From Polaromonas sp. (GTDB lineage Bacteria > Pseudomonadota > Gammaproteobacteria > Burkholderiales > Burkholderiaceae), in contig PNMH01000079.1 of NCBI GenBank assembly GCA_013823505.1, positions 1 through 17,496 of the forward strand: 17,496 nt of DNA, written 5' to 3'. A program made the translations under genes and the position numbers. The notes under the pieces are model-generated. The model was not told where the DNA came from and made no database searches. It saw nothing but the letters and a program-made list of their open reading frames with translations. Positions 6,899-13,958 of the stretch are shown piece by piece; position 1 is the stretch's first letter; each line of letters starts with the position of its first letter.

Positions 6899-7785
6899 GC
6901 GAGCGCCTGCGGCAAGGCTGCCGCCAGAAAGTCCCACACCCGGCGGATGCGCGGGTTGCTGCGGATCTCGCGGTGCACCGCCAGCCACATGGGCAGCGGC
7001 GGGATGGCCAGCATGGGCAGCAAGGGCACGAGGTCGGGGTTTTGCCGGGCCACGTAGCGCGCCAGAAAGCCCACGCCCAGACCGGCACCCACAGCGGCTT
7101 GATAGGCGTTCAGATCGTCGGTGCGCACCGCGAAGTCCTCCCGTTCCATGGCGTGCCCCATGCCGGCGAAGCCGCGCAAGATATCGGTGTTGCGGTCGTT
7201 GCCGACGAGGTCGTGGTTCAGCAGGTCTTCGGGCACGCGTGGCGTGCCGCGGCGGCGCAGGTAGTCGCGGTGGGCGTAGGTGCCGATGGCGACCTGCCCC
7301 ACCCGTCTGGCCACCAGCGAGCTCTGGTCGGGTCGCACCATGCGCAGCGCAATGTCGGCCTCGCGCTGCAGCAGGTTGCTCACCGCGTTGCTGGCCACCA
7401 GCTCCAGTTGCACATCGGGATGCGCCTGCCGGAGCTGGACCAGCAGCGGCGGCAGCAGCACGCAGGTGACCGGCTGGCTGGCCGTGATGCGCACGGTGCC
7501 CCGGGTGTCGGCCTGCGCGCCGGAGGCCTGGCGCGCGAGTTGGTCCGCCGCCCCCGACATGGCACGCGCCGATTCGGCCAGCCGGTGGGCATGCGCGGTC
7601 GGCACGAGCCCGCGGCCGGTGCGCTCGAACAGCACCACACCCAGTTGCGCCTCCAGCTCGGCGATGTGGCGCCCCACGGTGGGCTGGCTGGTGTCGAGCT
7701 GGCGGGCGGCGGCCATCAGGCTGCCGCGGTCCAGGGCGGCGAGGAACGATGGAATCAGGGCCCAGTTGAAATCGGCGGTATGCAT
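6895..7785 (-). CDS. LysR-family transcriptional regulator
   Basis: The 296-residue protein has the standard LysR layout and length. The N-terminal winged helix-turn-helix (about 6-64) includes FLAALDRGSLMAAARQL, then SQPTVGRHIAELEAQLG and LFERTGRGL. A linker helix leads into a LysR substrate-binding domain from about residue 93 (GTVRITAS). It would bind DNA as a tetramer and sense a small effector. The gene diverges from the epimerase/Acg pair with 102 bases between them, the classic LysR arrangement. It is also followed 45 bases later, on its own strand, by the dehalogenase and GST genes. Either or both units may be its targets. No clear Shine-Dalgarno sequence precedes ATG 7785, and the start codon overlaps an ATGCAT repeat that could be its own operator. 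Confidence 0.92.
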   Translation of the reverse strand: MHTADFNWALIPSFLAALDRGSLMAAARQLDTSQPTVGRHIAELEAQLGVVLFERTGRGLVPTAHAHRLAESARAMSGAADQLARQASGAQADTRGTVRITASQPVTCVLLPPLLVQLRQAHPDVQLELVASNAVSNLLQREADIALRMVRPDQSSLVARRVGQVAIGTYAHRDYLRRRGTPRVPEDLLNHDLVGNDRNTDILRGFAGMGHAMEREDFAVRTDDLNAYQAAVGAGLGVGFLARYVARQNPDLVPLLPMLAIPPLPMWLAVHREIRSNPRIRRVWDFLAAALPQALA

Positions 7786-7845
7786 TTATGCATGTCTGTT
7801 GTTTGGTTTCAGGCAATTGTGTATGGGCCGACAGGTTTCCACAAT
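7780..7845. promoter_or_regulatory. Candidate LysR operator/promoter region with repeats
   Basis: ATGCAT occurs twice, at 7780-7785 and 7788-7793, two bases apart; each copy is a palindrome and together they form TGCAT-TT-ATGCA. Further on, ATTGTG (7816-7821) and CACAAT (7840-7845) make a perfect six-base inverted repeat with an 18-base spacer. A weak plus-strand promoter, TTGTTT (7799-7804) and TATGGG (7822-7827) with 17-base spacing, lies between and overlaps the second repeat. LysR proteins usually bind such dyads between divergent genes. The assignment is inference from position and symmetry. Confidence 0.4.
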
Positions 7846-7887
7846 GCACCCATGGCACCGGTGGTCGGTGCTCTCAGGAGTGCTGAC

Positions 7888-8937
7888 ATGAACGCCATTT
7901 CTTCTTGGGCTCCCCATCCCGGCACGGTGTTGGTGTTGGGCGGTCGTGGTCGTTTCGGTCTGACCGCCGCGCAGGCGTTTGCCCGCGACGGCTGGCGTGT
8001 GCTCGCCCAGATGCGTCCTGGTGCGCAAGCACAGCAGGAGGGCGGCACCGAGTGGCTGGCCGGGCCGCTGGACACGCCCGATGCCGTGCAGGCGCTGGTG
8101 GCGCAGGTGCGGCAGGCGGGCGGTGCCACCGTGGTGGTGCACGCACTCAACCCCAACCAGTACACCCGCCCGGCTTGGGAGCGTGAAGCCTGGCCGCTGC
8201 TGCAGGCGGGCATGCAGGTGGCGCAGGCGCTGGGCGCCACGCTGATGCTGCCGGGCAACGTCTACAACTTCGGCCAGAGCATGCCGGAGCTCCTGCTCGA
8301 AGGCGCACCCGAGCGCCCCAGCATGGCGATGGGCCGCATCCGCGCCGACATGGAAGCACGGCTGGAAGCCGCGACCCAGCGCGGTGAGCTGCGTGCGGTG
8401 GTCGTGCGTGCCGGCAACTTCTATGGGCAGGGCTCCGGCACCTGGCTGGACCGCGCCATGCTCACCGGCATCCAGCGCGGCAAGCTGGTGTTTCCCGGCC
8501 CCATGGACGTGGCCACACCGTGGGCCTATCTGCCCGATCTGGCGCGTACCTTCGTGGCGGTGGCCCGGGTGCGCCATTCGATGCCGGCGTTCGAGTCGCT
8601 GCACTTCAGCGGCCACACCCTCACCGGCCACGATTGGGTGCAGGCCCTGCAGCCGATTGCGCAGCAGCAAGGCTGGCTGCAAGGGCGTGAGGCCCTGCGG
8701 GTCGGTGGCCTGCCCTGGCTGGTGATCCGCGCGCTGGGCACGGTGGTGCCCAGCTGGGGTGCGCTGGCTGCCTTGCGCTACCTGTGGAACCAGCCCCACC
8801 AACTGGACAACCGTCGGCTGCAGGCGCTCATCGGCGCCGAGCCGCACACCCCGTGGCCACAAGCGCTGCACAACACCTTGCTGGACTTGCGCCTCATGCC
8901 CTCGGCGCCTGCGCACGCCTGGTCCGCACAGACCTGA
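7888..8937 (+). CDS. NAD(P)-binding epimerase/reductase (extended SDR, NmrA-like)
   Basis: The 349-residue protein begins with a Rossmann beta-alpha-beta unit, TVLVLGGRGRFGLTAAQAFARDGW (13-36), whose glycine-rich loop GGRGRFG binds NAD(P). VVVHALNP (82-89) and LPGNVYNFG (121-129) follow, as in NAD-dependent epimerases/dehydratases. The classical YxxxK catalytic pair is not evident: Tyr126 is present but the Lys four residues on is missing (GQSMPE follows). It is therefore an atypical SDR and perhaps not an epimerase in the strict sense. ATG 7888 is chosen because AGGAG (7876-7880) lies seven bases upstream. It is divergent from lysR and 43 bases ahead of the Acg-type flavoprotein gene, so the two probably form a LysR-controlled operon. 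The substrate is unknown. Confidence 0.8.
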   Translation: MNAISSWAPHPGTVLVLGGRGRFGLTAAQAFARDGWRVLAQMRPGAQAQQEGGTEWLAGPLDTPDAVQALVAQVRQAGGATVVVHALNPNQYTRPAWEREAWPLLQAGMQVAQALGATLMLPGNVYNFGQSMPELLLEGAPERPSMAMGRIRADMEARLEAATQRGELRAVVVRAGNFYGQGSGTWLDRAMLTGIQRGKLVFPGPMDVATPWAYLPDLARTFVAVARVRHSMPAFESLHFSGHTLTGHDWVQALQPIAQQQGWLQGREALRVGGLPWLVIRALGTVVPSWGALAALRYLWNQPHQLDNRRLQALIGAEPHTPWPQALHNTLLDLRLMPSAPAHAWSAQT

Positions 8938-8980
8938 ATCTTCCAGTCACCCACACTGAGCCATCGTCAAGGAGAACCCC

Positions 8981-10141
8981 ATGGACCGCAGACACTTTCT
9001 TCGCATCGCCGGTGGTGGCGCCATCGCCGCCGCCACCGCCACCACGGTGGCGGGTTGCAGCAGCGCCTTGCCGCCCGAAGCCATCGCGGCGTGGCAAGGG
9101 CCTGGCAACGAGCCCGATGTGCGCCGCTGGATCCTCTCGCACGCCATCCTCGCGCCGCATTCGCACAACCTGCAGTCGTGGCTGGTCGATCTGAGCGTGC
9201 CCGACGAGATCACGCTGTTCATCGACCGCAGCCGCCTGCTGCCCGAGACCGATCCGTTCTCGCGCCAGATGATGATGAGCCAGGGCACGTTTCTGGAATT
9301 GCTGGACCTGGCCGCGAAGCAGAAGGGCCTGCGCGCCGATGTCGCCCTGTTTCCGCAAGGCGTGTTTGCGCCGACCACGGTGGACGCTCGGCCCACGGCA
9401 CGCATCCGCCTGGTGCCGGACGCTGCGGTCAAGCCGGACGCCTTGTGGACGCACATCTTTCTGCGCCGAACGAACCGCGAGGCTTACGAAGCCCGCGACC
9501 CGGCCGCCGATGCCTTGCAGGCCATCACCGCCAGCACCGCCGGGCAGGCCGTGCGCACGGGCTTTGTGGGCCGCTCGCAGCCCGAGCTGCTGCAACAGCA
9601 CCGCCGCATCGCCATGGAGGCCTGGCGCATCGAGCTGGTCACGCCGCGCACGGTGATGGAGTCCATCAAGGTGCTTCGTGTGGGGCCGACAGAGATCGCA
9701 CGGCACCGCGACGGCATTTCGCTGAACGATCCGATGGTGCGGGCGCTGGCCGCCGTGGGCCTGTTCGACCGGAGCAAGGCGCCCACGCCCGACGACACGT
9801 CGACCACCACCCAGATCAAGGACTTCAACACCAACATGGCCGCCACGCCCGCGTTTTTCTGGATGGTGACCGAGGGCAACGACCGCGTCACCCAGATCAA
9901 CGCCGGCCGCGCCTACGTGCGCGCGCAGCTCGCGGCCACGGCGGTCGGGTTGTCGATGCAGCCGCTGTCGCAGGCCTTGCAGGAGTACCCGGAGCAGGCC
10001 GGGCCCTACGCCGAGATCCACCAGCTGCTCGGTGCCCCTGCGCCCCGCTTCACGGTGCAGATGTGGGCCCGGCTGGGCTATGCGCCCGTGATCCAACCAT
10101 CGCCACGGCGCGGGCTGGAGGCCCACATCCTCAAGGCCTGA
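8981..10141 (+). CDS. Acg-family FMN-binding oxidoreductase, Tat-exported lipoprotein
   Basis: The 386-residue protein starts with a twin-arginine signal, DRRHFLRIAGGG (R3, R4), and a hydrophobic Ala-rich stretch. A lipobox, VAGC, follows with Cys26. Folded export with cofactor and lipid anchoring is therefore predicted. The rest resembles the Acg branch of nitroreductases. APHSHNLQSW (58-67) corresponds to the FMN-phosphate motif of nitroreductases, and RRTNREAYE (162-170) and the late ATAVGLSMQPLSQALQEYPE segment are typical of the family. Acg proteins bind FMN but often lack nitroreductase activity because a lid covers the flavin; FMN storage or sequestration has been proposed. AAGGAG (8969-8974) is well placed. 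The 3' end overlaps the convergent alkC by 11 bases. Confidence 0.82.
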   Translation: MDRRHFLRIAGGGAIAAATATTVAGCSSALPPEAIAAWQGPGNEPDVRRWILSHAILAPHSHNLQSWLVDLSVPDEITLFIDRSRLLPETDPFSRQMMMSQGTFLELLDLAAKQKGLRADVALFPQGVFAPTTVDARPTARIRLVPDAAVKPDALWTHIFLRRTNREAYEARDPAADALQAITASTAGQAVRTGFVGRSQPELLQQHRRIAMEAWRIELVTPRTVMESIKVLRVGPTEIARHRDGISLNDPMVRALAAVGLFDRSKAPTPDDTSTTTQIKDFNTNMAATPAFFWMVTEGNDRVTQINAGRAYVRAQLAATAVGLSMQPLSQALQEYPEQAGPYAEIHQLLGAPAPRFTVQMWARLGYAPVIQPSPRRGLEAHILKA

Positions 10142-11273
10142 GATCGAACGCGGCCTCGGCCATTGCCTTGCCGTTGATCAGCACGTCAATGCGGTGCAGG
10201 CCCGGGTAGAGCGTGCGCGTGGTCACGGGCTTGAGGCTGTGGCGTTTGTCCAGGGTGCGTGTTTCGCTTGCCGCCAGCGTGAGTTTCCAGCCCTTGAACA
10301 CCTTGGGCGAGGTGCTGCCGTTGGCGCGCACGTGGTGCACCGCGTAGTCGATCTCCAGCGGCTGGGGCTGGCGCGAGGTGGACTGCAGCGTCACGCTCAG
10401 GCCGAGCGATTCGCCCACCGATGCGCTGGTGGCCGACAGGCTCAGCCCGGCACGCCCCTGCAGGCCGCTGGCCAGCCCCCAGGCAGCGAGTGTGGGTGCA
10501 TGGCCTTGTTTGATGAGGCTGCGGCTCGCATGGCGCAAGAGGGCACTGCGCTCGGGCGTGGTCTCGATCAGGTGGTCCCGCACCCAGCCCGCCACCAGGT
10601 CCGGGTGGTCCTTGGCGATGTCGTTGAGGTGGTTGGCCACGCTGCGGCGCACGTAGCTGCTCGGGTCGTCCTGCAAGGCGCGCAGCAGCGGCAGCGTGGG
10701 CATGGGGTCGGCCACCAGCGCCTGCAGTCGAAGGCCCCAGGGCAGGCGCGGGCGGCTGCCTTCGCTCACCAGCCGGCGCACATGCGCGCTCGGGTCGTTG
10801 GCCCAGCGCGCGAGCACCGGCCACACGGCATCGGGCTGCTGCTGGATGAAGGGGCGGATCGCGAACTCGGCTGTGGAGCGCTGGGTGAGCGCGTGCAGGC
10901 AGGTCAGCGCGCGAGGCACATCGTGCTGGCCGTGGCGGGCGATGAACTCGCCCATGGACCAGATCACCCAGCCGCTCAGACCCGCGTCGGCATCGGCGCT
11001 GGACAGGCTGACGGGCTCACCCTTGTCGTCCAGCGGCAGCGGTGGTGCCAGGCTGGCTTCGAGCACGTCGCACGCGGCGTTGAAATCGCCGGGCAGCGTG
11101 GCGCGCATCGCGTCGGCCAGTTGCAGCATGCGCGCCTTGAGTTCGAGTGCGTGGAGGCCGCTGTTGGCCAGCGATTCGAAATGCGCGCGATCGAAGCCGG
11201 CCCAGGCGCGCTGCAGGTGCAGGCCGGCGTTGGCCACGGTGGTGGCGTTGATCAGGTTCTTGAACGGTTCCAT
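10131..11273 (-). CDS. alkC: DNA alkylation repair protein AlkC-type (HEAT repeats plus Ig-like domain)
   Basis: The 380-residue protein combines a HEAT-like helical repeat region (about 1-270) with a beta-rich C-terminal domain (about 275-378). In the helical part, HVRRLVSEGSRPRLPWG (164-180) and YVRRSVANHLNDIAKDHP (207-224) are diagnostic of AlkC/AlkD-type glycosylases, which excise N3- and N7-alkylated purines without base flipping. The C-terminal section, with alternating strands such as LSLSATSASVGESLGLSVTL and LYPGLHRIDVLING, matches the immunoglobulin-like domain known from some AlkC enzymes. A GGAG about ten bases before ATG 11273 supports the start. It lies 21 bases downstream of cinA on the same strand and probably shares its transcript. 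The end overlaps the convergent Acg gene by 11 bases. Confidence 0.82.
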   Translation of the reverse strand: MEPFKNLINATTVANAGLHLQRAWAGFDRAHFESLANSGLHALELKARMLQLADAMRATLPGDFNAACDVLEASLAPPLPLDDKGEPVSLSSADADAGLSGWVIWSMGEFIARHGQHDVPRALTCLHALTQRSTAEFAIRPFIQQQPDAVWPVLARWANDPSAHVRRLVSEGSRPRLPWGLRLQALVADPMPTLPLLRALQDDPSSYVRRSVANHLNDIAKDHPDLVAGWVRDHLIETTPERSALLRHASRSLIKQGHAPTLAAWGLASGLQGRAGLSLSATSASVGESLGLSVTLQSTSRQPQPLEIDYAVHHVRANGSTSPKVFKGWKLTLAASETRTLDKRHSLKPVTTRTLYPGLHRIDVLINGKAMAEAAFDLRP

Positions 11274-11294
11274 GCGCCTGTTGCTCCCCGACTT

Positions 11295-11771
11295 TCAGGG
11301 CAGGCGTTGCAGCAGGCCGGCCAACGCATGGCGCACGGTGGCGGCGCGCACGGCCGCGCGATCGCCGTCAAAGCGCTGGTGCTCGGTGAAGGTGCCCGCT
11401 GGCGTGGCCCAGCCGAACCACACCGTGCCCACCGGTTTGTCGGCGCTGCCACCGGTGGGGCCGGCCACGCCGGTGACGGCCACAGCGAGTTGAGCCGGTG
11501 AGTGGGTGAGTGCACCCGCCGCCATGGCGCGCGCCACGGGCTCGCTCACCGCGCCGTGCTGCGCGATCAGCTCGGCGGGCACACGCAGGAGCTCGGTCTT
11601 GGCGGCGTTGGAATAGGTGACGAAGCCGCGCTCGAACCAGTCGCTGGAGCCGCTCACATCGGTGCAGGCCCCCGCGATCAGGCCGCCGGTGCAGCTCTCG
11701 GCGGTGGCCATCATCAGGCCGCGGCGCTTGAGTTCGCGCGCGAGTGTGAGCACCAGTTCGGGCGTGTCCAT
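11295..11771 (-). CDS. pncC: CinA C-terminal-type nicotinamide-nucleotide amidohydrolase
   Basis: This 158-residue stand-alone CinA C-terminal domain hydrolyses nicotinamide mononucleotide to nicotinate mononucleotide and ammonia in the pyridine-nucleotide salvage cycle. ATAESCTGG (22-30) holds the probable nucleophile S26. VTYSNAAKTELL (51-62) holds the conserved Lys58, and VTGVAGPTGGSADKPVGTVW (99-118) is the family's glycine-rich signature. Length fits PncC (about 160 residues), and the N-terminal MoCF-like half of full CinA is missing, as is normal in proteobacteria. The start ATG lies two bases after the stop of pgpA, and its Shine-Dalgarno sequence (TGGAAG) lies inside the pgpA tail, so the two are translationally coupled. 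alkC follows 21 bases downstream. Confidence 0.93.
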   Translation of the reverse strand: MDTPELVLTLARELKRRGLMMATAESCTGGLIAGACTDVSGSSDWFERGFVTYSNAAKTELLRVPAELIAQHGAVSEPVARAMAAGALTHSPAQLAVAVTGVAGPTGGSADKPVGTVWFGWATPAGTFTEHQRFDGDRAAVRAATVRHALAGLLQRLP

Positions 11772-11773
11772 GA

Positions 11774-12289
11774 TCAGAACTTCCAGAGTGCAATCACCAG
11801 CAGCGTGCACAGCGCGGCGGCGAAATCGTCGAGCAGGATGCCGAAGCCGCCGCGGGGGCCGAAGCCCTTGAAGGTCTGGTCGGCCCAGGCCATGGGGCCG
11901 AACTTCACCGCATCGAAAAACCGGAACAGCACAAACGCCACCAGTTGGGCCCAGAAGCCTGCGGGGGCGATCAGCCACAGCACCAGCCAGAAGGCCACCA
12001 CCTCGTCCCACACGATGTGGCCCGAGTCGGCCACGCGCATGTGTTGTGCCGTCACCGTACAAGCCCACCAGCCCACCAGCGTCCCGGCGCCGATCAGCAG
12101 CCCCCACTCGGGTGTCGACACCAGCGGCTGCAGCAGCAGAAACGACGCCCACGCCCACAGCGTGCCCACGGTGCCGGGTGCGAAACGGCTCAAACCGGCG
12201 CCGGCACCCAGCGCGATGAAGTGGGCGGGGTGGGACAACAAAAAGGCCCAGGTGGGGCGGGCGAGGGGGGCAGAGGCTGTCTCGGACAT
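11774..12289 (-). CDS. pgpA: Phosphatidylglycerophosphatase A
   Basis: The 171-residue inner-membrane enzyme removes phosphate from phosphatidylglycerophosphate to give phosphatidylglycerol. Family motifs are in order: GLSRFAPGTVGTL (32-44), DSGHIVWDEVVAF (88-100), FRFFDAVKFGPMAWAD (122-137) and GGFGILLDDFAAA (147-159), which supply the acidic metal-binding residues. About four hydrophobic segments are present. The common KPWPI motif reads KFGPM here, a mild deviation. ATG 12289 gives the family length. It has no Shine-Dalgarno sequence, but a CATAAT box lies so close that a leaderless transcript is possible. In many proteobacteria pgpA directly follows thiL; here a convergently placed membrane-protein gene separates them. 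It is tightly coupled to cinA/pncC. Confidence 0.93.
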   Translation of the reverse strand: MSETASAPLARPTWAFLLSHPAHFIALGAGAGLSRFAPGTVGTLWAWASFLLLQPLVSTPEWGLLIGAGTLVGWWACTVTAQHMRVADSGHIVWDEVVAFWLVLWLIAPAGFWAQLVAFVLFRFFDAVKFGPMAWADQTFKGFGPRGGFGILLDDFAAALCTLLVIALWKF

Positions 12290-12295
12290 GGACGA

Positions 12296-12301
12296 ATTAT
12301 G
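12296..12301 (-). promoter_or_regulatory. Putative -10 element of pgpA (possible leaderless mRNA)
   Basis: On the minus strand CATAAT matches five of six -10 positions and ends six bases before the pgpA ATG. Transcription would start at or next to the A of the start codon. No Shine-Dalgarno sequence is present, consistent with a leaderless message. No good -35 hexamer was found, so the call is tentative. Confidence 0.35.
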
Positions 12302-12312
12302 GGTGTGCGGTC

Positions 12313-12341
12313 TTGCCGGGGCATGACGCCGGCGGGATACT
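12313..12341 (+). promoter_or_regulatory. Putative sigma70 promoter of the membrane/TIR-like gene
   Basis: TTGCCG (12313-12318) and GATACT (12336-12341) are 17 bases apart, each with four of six consensus matches. Transcription would start near 12348, shortly before the purine-rich AAGAAGGGGG (12352-12361) that can serve as ribosome site. A GCCGG/CCGGC inverted repeat (12315-12333) lies largely in the spacer and could be an operator. Confidence 0.4.
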
Positions 12342-12365
12342 GGTGCGAACCAAGAAGGGGGCCGC

Positions 12366-13958
12366 ATGGAGATGAACACCGGCGCCATCCTCACCGCCAT
12401 GGTGCTGGGTGTGCTGCTCACAGGCGTGGCCTCTTGGGTGGTGTCCAGCCTGTACCGGCGCCGCATGCTGGCGCTCATGAAACGGTCGCCGCCGCCCGAT
12501 CCGGCGCAGGCCGTCGGCAACACCCGCTTGCCCGCGCAGGCCAAGGCCACCGCCATGCTGGACCCGGCGGCGAACCGGCGTGCCAGCCGGCGCTACCTTG
12601 TCGTGGTGAGCGCGCTCAGTTTGTTGATCGGCATCACCCAGTCGGTGCTGGCGCTGCTGTTCGTTTACGGCGCCGAACTGCTCAGTGTGGGACGCGCGCT
12701 CACGCTCGGCGTGGTCTACGCCTGGCCCATGGCGCTCACCTGGGGGCTGGTGCGGCGCTGGTCGTGGCTGCGCACGCTGGGTGCCATCGGTCTGTACCTG
12801 CTGGCCATGCTGGCGCTCACGCTGTGGCGCTCCGTGTCGCCGCAGCCACTGACCACGTCATTGGGTTGGCTGGGCGGTCTGGTGCTGTTGCCGGTGGTGG
12901 TCACGCTGGTGATCGGAGCCAGCGGCCGCATCCGCGCGGTGGCGCCCTATTTGCTGCCGATCTTCATGCTGCTGGCGGCTTCGTCGGTGCTGGCGCTGCA
13001 GATCATGGTGAGCGGTTCGCAGGACCCACCTCGCTGGGTGATCCAGCTGGTGGGTCTGGTGGGGGTCTGGCCCGCCATCGTGCTGATGGCGATGGCGCCG
13101 TGGTGGTTGCTCGCCTGGCCGGCCTGGGCCATCGCGCGTTCGCTGGCGAGCGCCTACCGGGCCAAGCGTTTTTCCGACCTCTGGTACCTGCTCGCGGCCT
13201 ACTGGCTGGTGGTGCTGGCGGCTTCGGCCTTGCCGGCGCTGCAGGGCGTGGGCTGGATCGCGCTCACGCAGTTCATTCCCTGGCTGTGGATACCGCTGGC
13301 GGCCTGGGGCTTGCGTGGCTGGCTCGCGCCTCGTGGCACCCCGCCCACCTTGCTGGTGTTGCGAGTCTTCCAGCAAGACGCGGGCGTGCAGACCTTGTTC
13401 GATCGCGTGGTCGAGCGCTGGCGCCTCTCGGGCAACACGGTGCTGATCGCCGGCACCGACCTGCTCAGCCGCACCATCGACCCGGACGATGTGTTCACCT
13501 TCCTCAACGGGCGCCTGGCCGACCGTTTCGTGGCCAACGAGGCACAGGTGGCCGAACGCCTGCGCGACTTCGACCTCGCGCCCGATCCCGACGGCCGCTA
13601 CCGAGTGAACGAGTGTTATTGCTTCGACAGCACCTGGCAGCAGGCGCTTGCCGCGCTGGTGGCACAGGCCGACGTGGTGCTGATGGACCTGCGTGGCTTC
13701 CAGGCCCGCAACCAGGGCTGCCGCCACGAACTCGGTGTGCTGGCCACGGCAGCGCACCTGCAGCGCGTGGTGTTGTTGTTCGATGCCAGCACCGACCGCC
13801 ACACCGCGCTGAGCGACCTGGCCGGTGCGCCGGCGGGGCGGGTGGTGTGGGTGGAGGCGGGGCGGCTGGAGCAGAAGCGCGTGGCGCAGATCGTGGGCGC
13901 GCTGCTCGGCGCCAGCGGCGGTTCGTCGTCAGGCGAAGTGGTCGAAGCCGCGCGCTGA
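12366..13958 (+). CDS. Polytopic membrane protein with C-terminal TIR/NDT-like Rossmann domain
   Basis: This 530-residue protein is not assignable to a named family. One N-terminal helix (about 7-28), a basic Pro-rich loop, then seven or eight further hydrophobic segments (about 78-101, 109-128, 136-153, 166-186, 192-215, 226-260, 272-290, 297-318) form the membrane part. A soluble domain begins at about 327 with a hydrophobic strand, TLLVLRVF. It continues with a second strand, NTVLIAGTDLL (357-367), the helix DPDDVFTFLNGRLADRFV, and ADVVLMDLRGF (435-445). Then comes NQGCRHELGVL (449-459), and RVVLLFDAS as another strand. The strand/helix alternation and a conserved-looking Glu455 in GCRHEL recall TIR domains (WC..EL) and nucleoside 2-deoxyribosyltransferases. 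ATG 12366 or 12372 is possible. The gene splits thiL from pgpA and overlaps the thiL end by 30 bases. A sensor or NAD/nucleotide-processing effector role is speculation. Confidence 0.65.
   Translation: MEMNTGAILTAMVLGVLLTGVASWVVSSLYRRRMLALMKRSPPPDPAQAVGNTRLPAQAKATAMLDPAANRRASRRYLVVVSALSLLIGITQSVLALLFVYGAELLSVGRALTLGVVYAWPMALTWGLVRRWSWLRTLGAIGLYLLAMLALTLWRSVSPQPLTTSLGWLGGLVLLPVVVTLVIGASGRIRAVAPYLLPIFMLLAASSVLALQIMVSGSQDPPRWVIQLVGLVGVWPAIVLMAMAPWWLLAWPAWAIARSLASAYRAKRFSDLWYLLAAYWLVVLAASALPALQGVGWIALTQFIPWLWIPLAAWGLRGWLAPRGTPPTLLVLRVFQQDAGVQTLFDRVVERWRLSGNTVLIAGTDLLSRTIDPDDVFTFLNGRLADRFVANEAQVAERLRDFDLAPDPDGRYRVNECYCFDSTWQQALAALVAQADVVLMDLRGFQARNQGCRHELGVLATAAHLQRVVLLFDASTDRHTALSDLAGAPAGRVVWVEAGRLEQKRVAQIVGALLGASGGSSSGEVVEAAR

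Noticed and set aside
6065..7858. 597-codon minus-strand frame through lysR and the dehalogenase gene
   Set aside because: Shadow frame, Arg/Pro/Ala-rich, overlapping two well-defined genes on the same strand.
6886..7887. N-terminal extension of the epimerase frame upstream of ATG 7888
   Set aside because: The extension is antisense to lysR and low in hydrophobic order; AGGAG at 7876-7880 and the Rossmann start place the true start at 7888.
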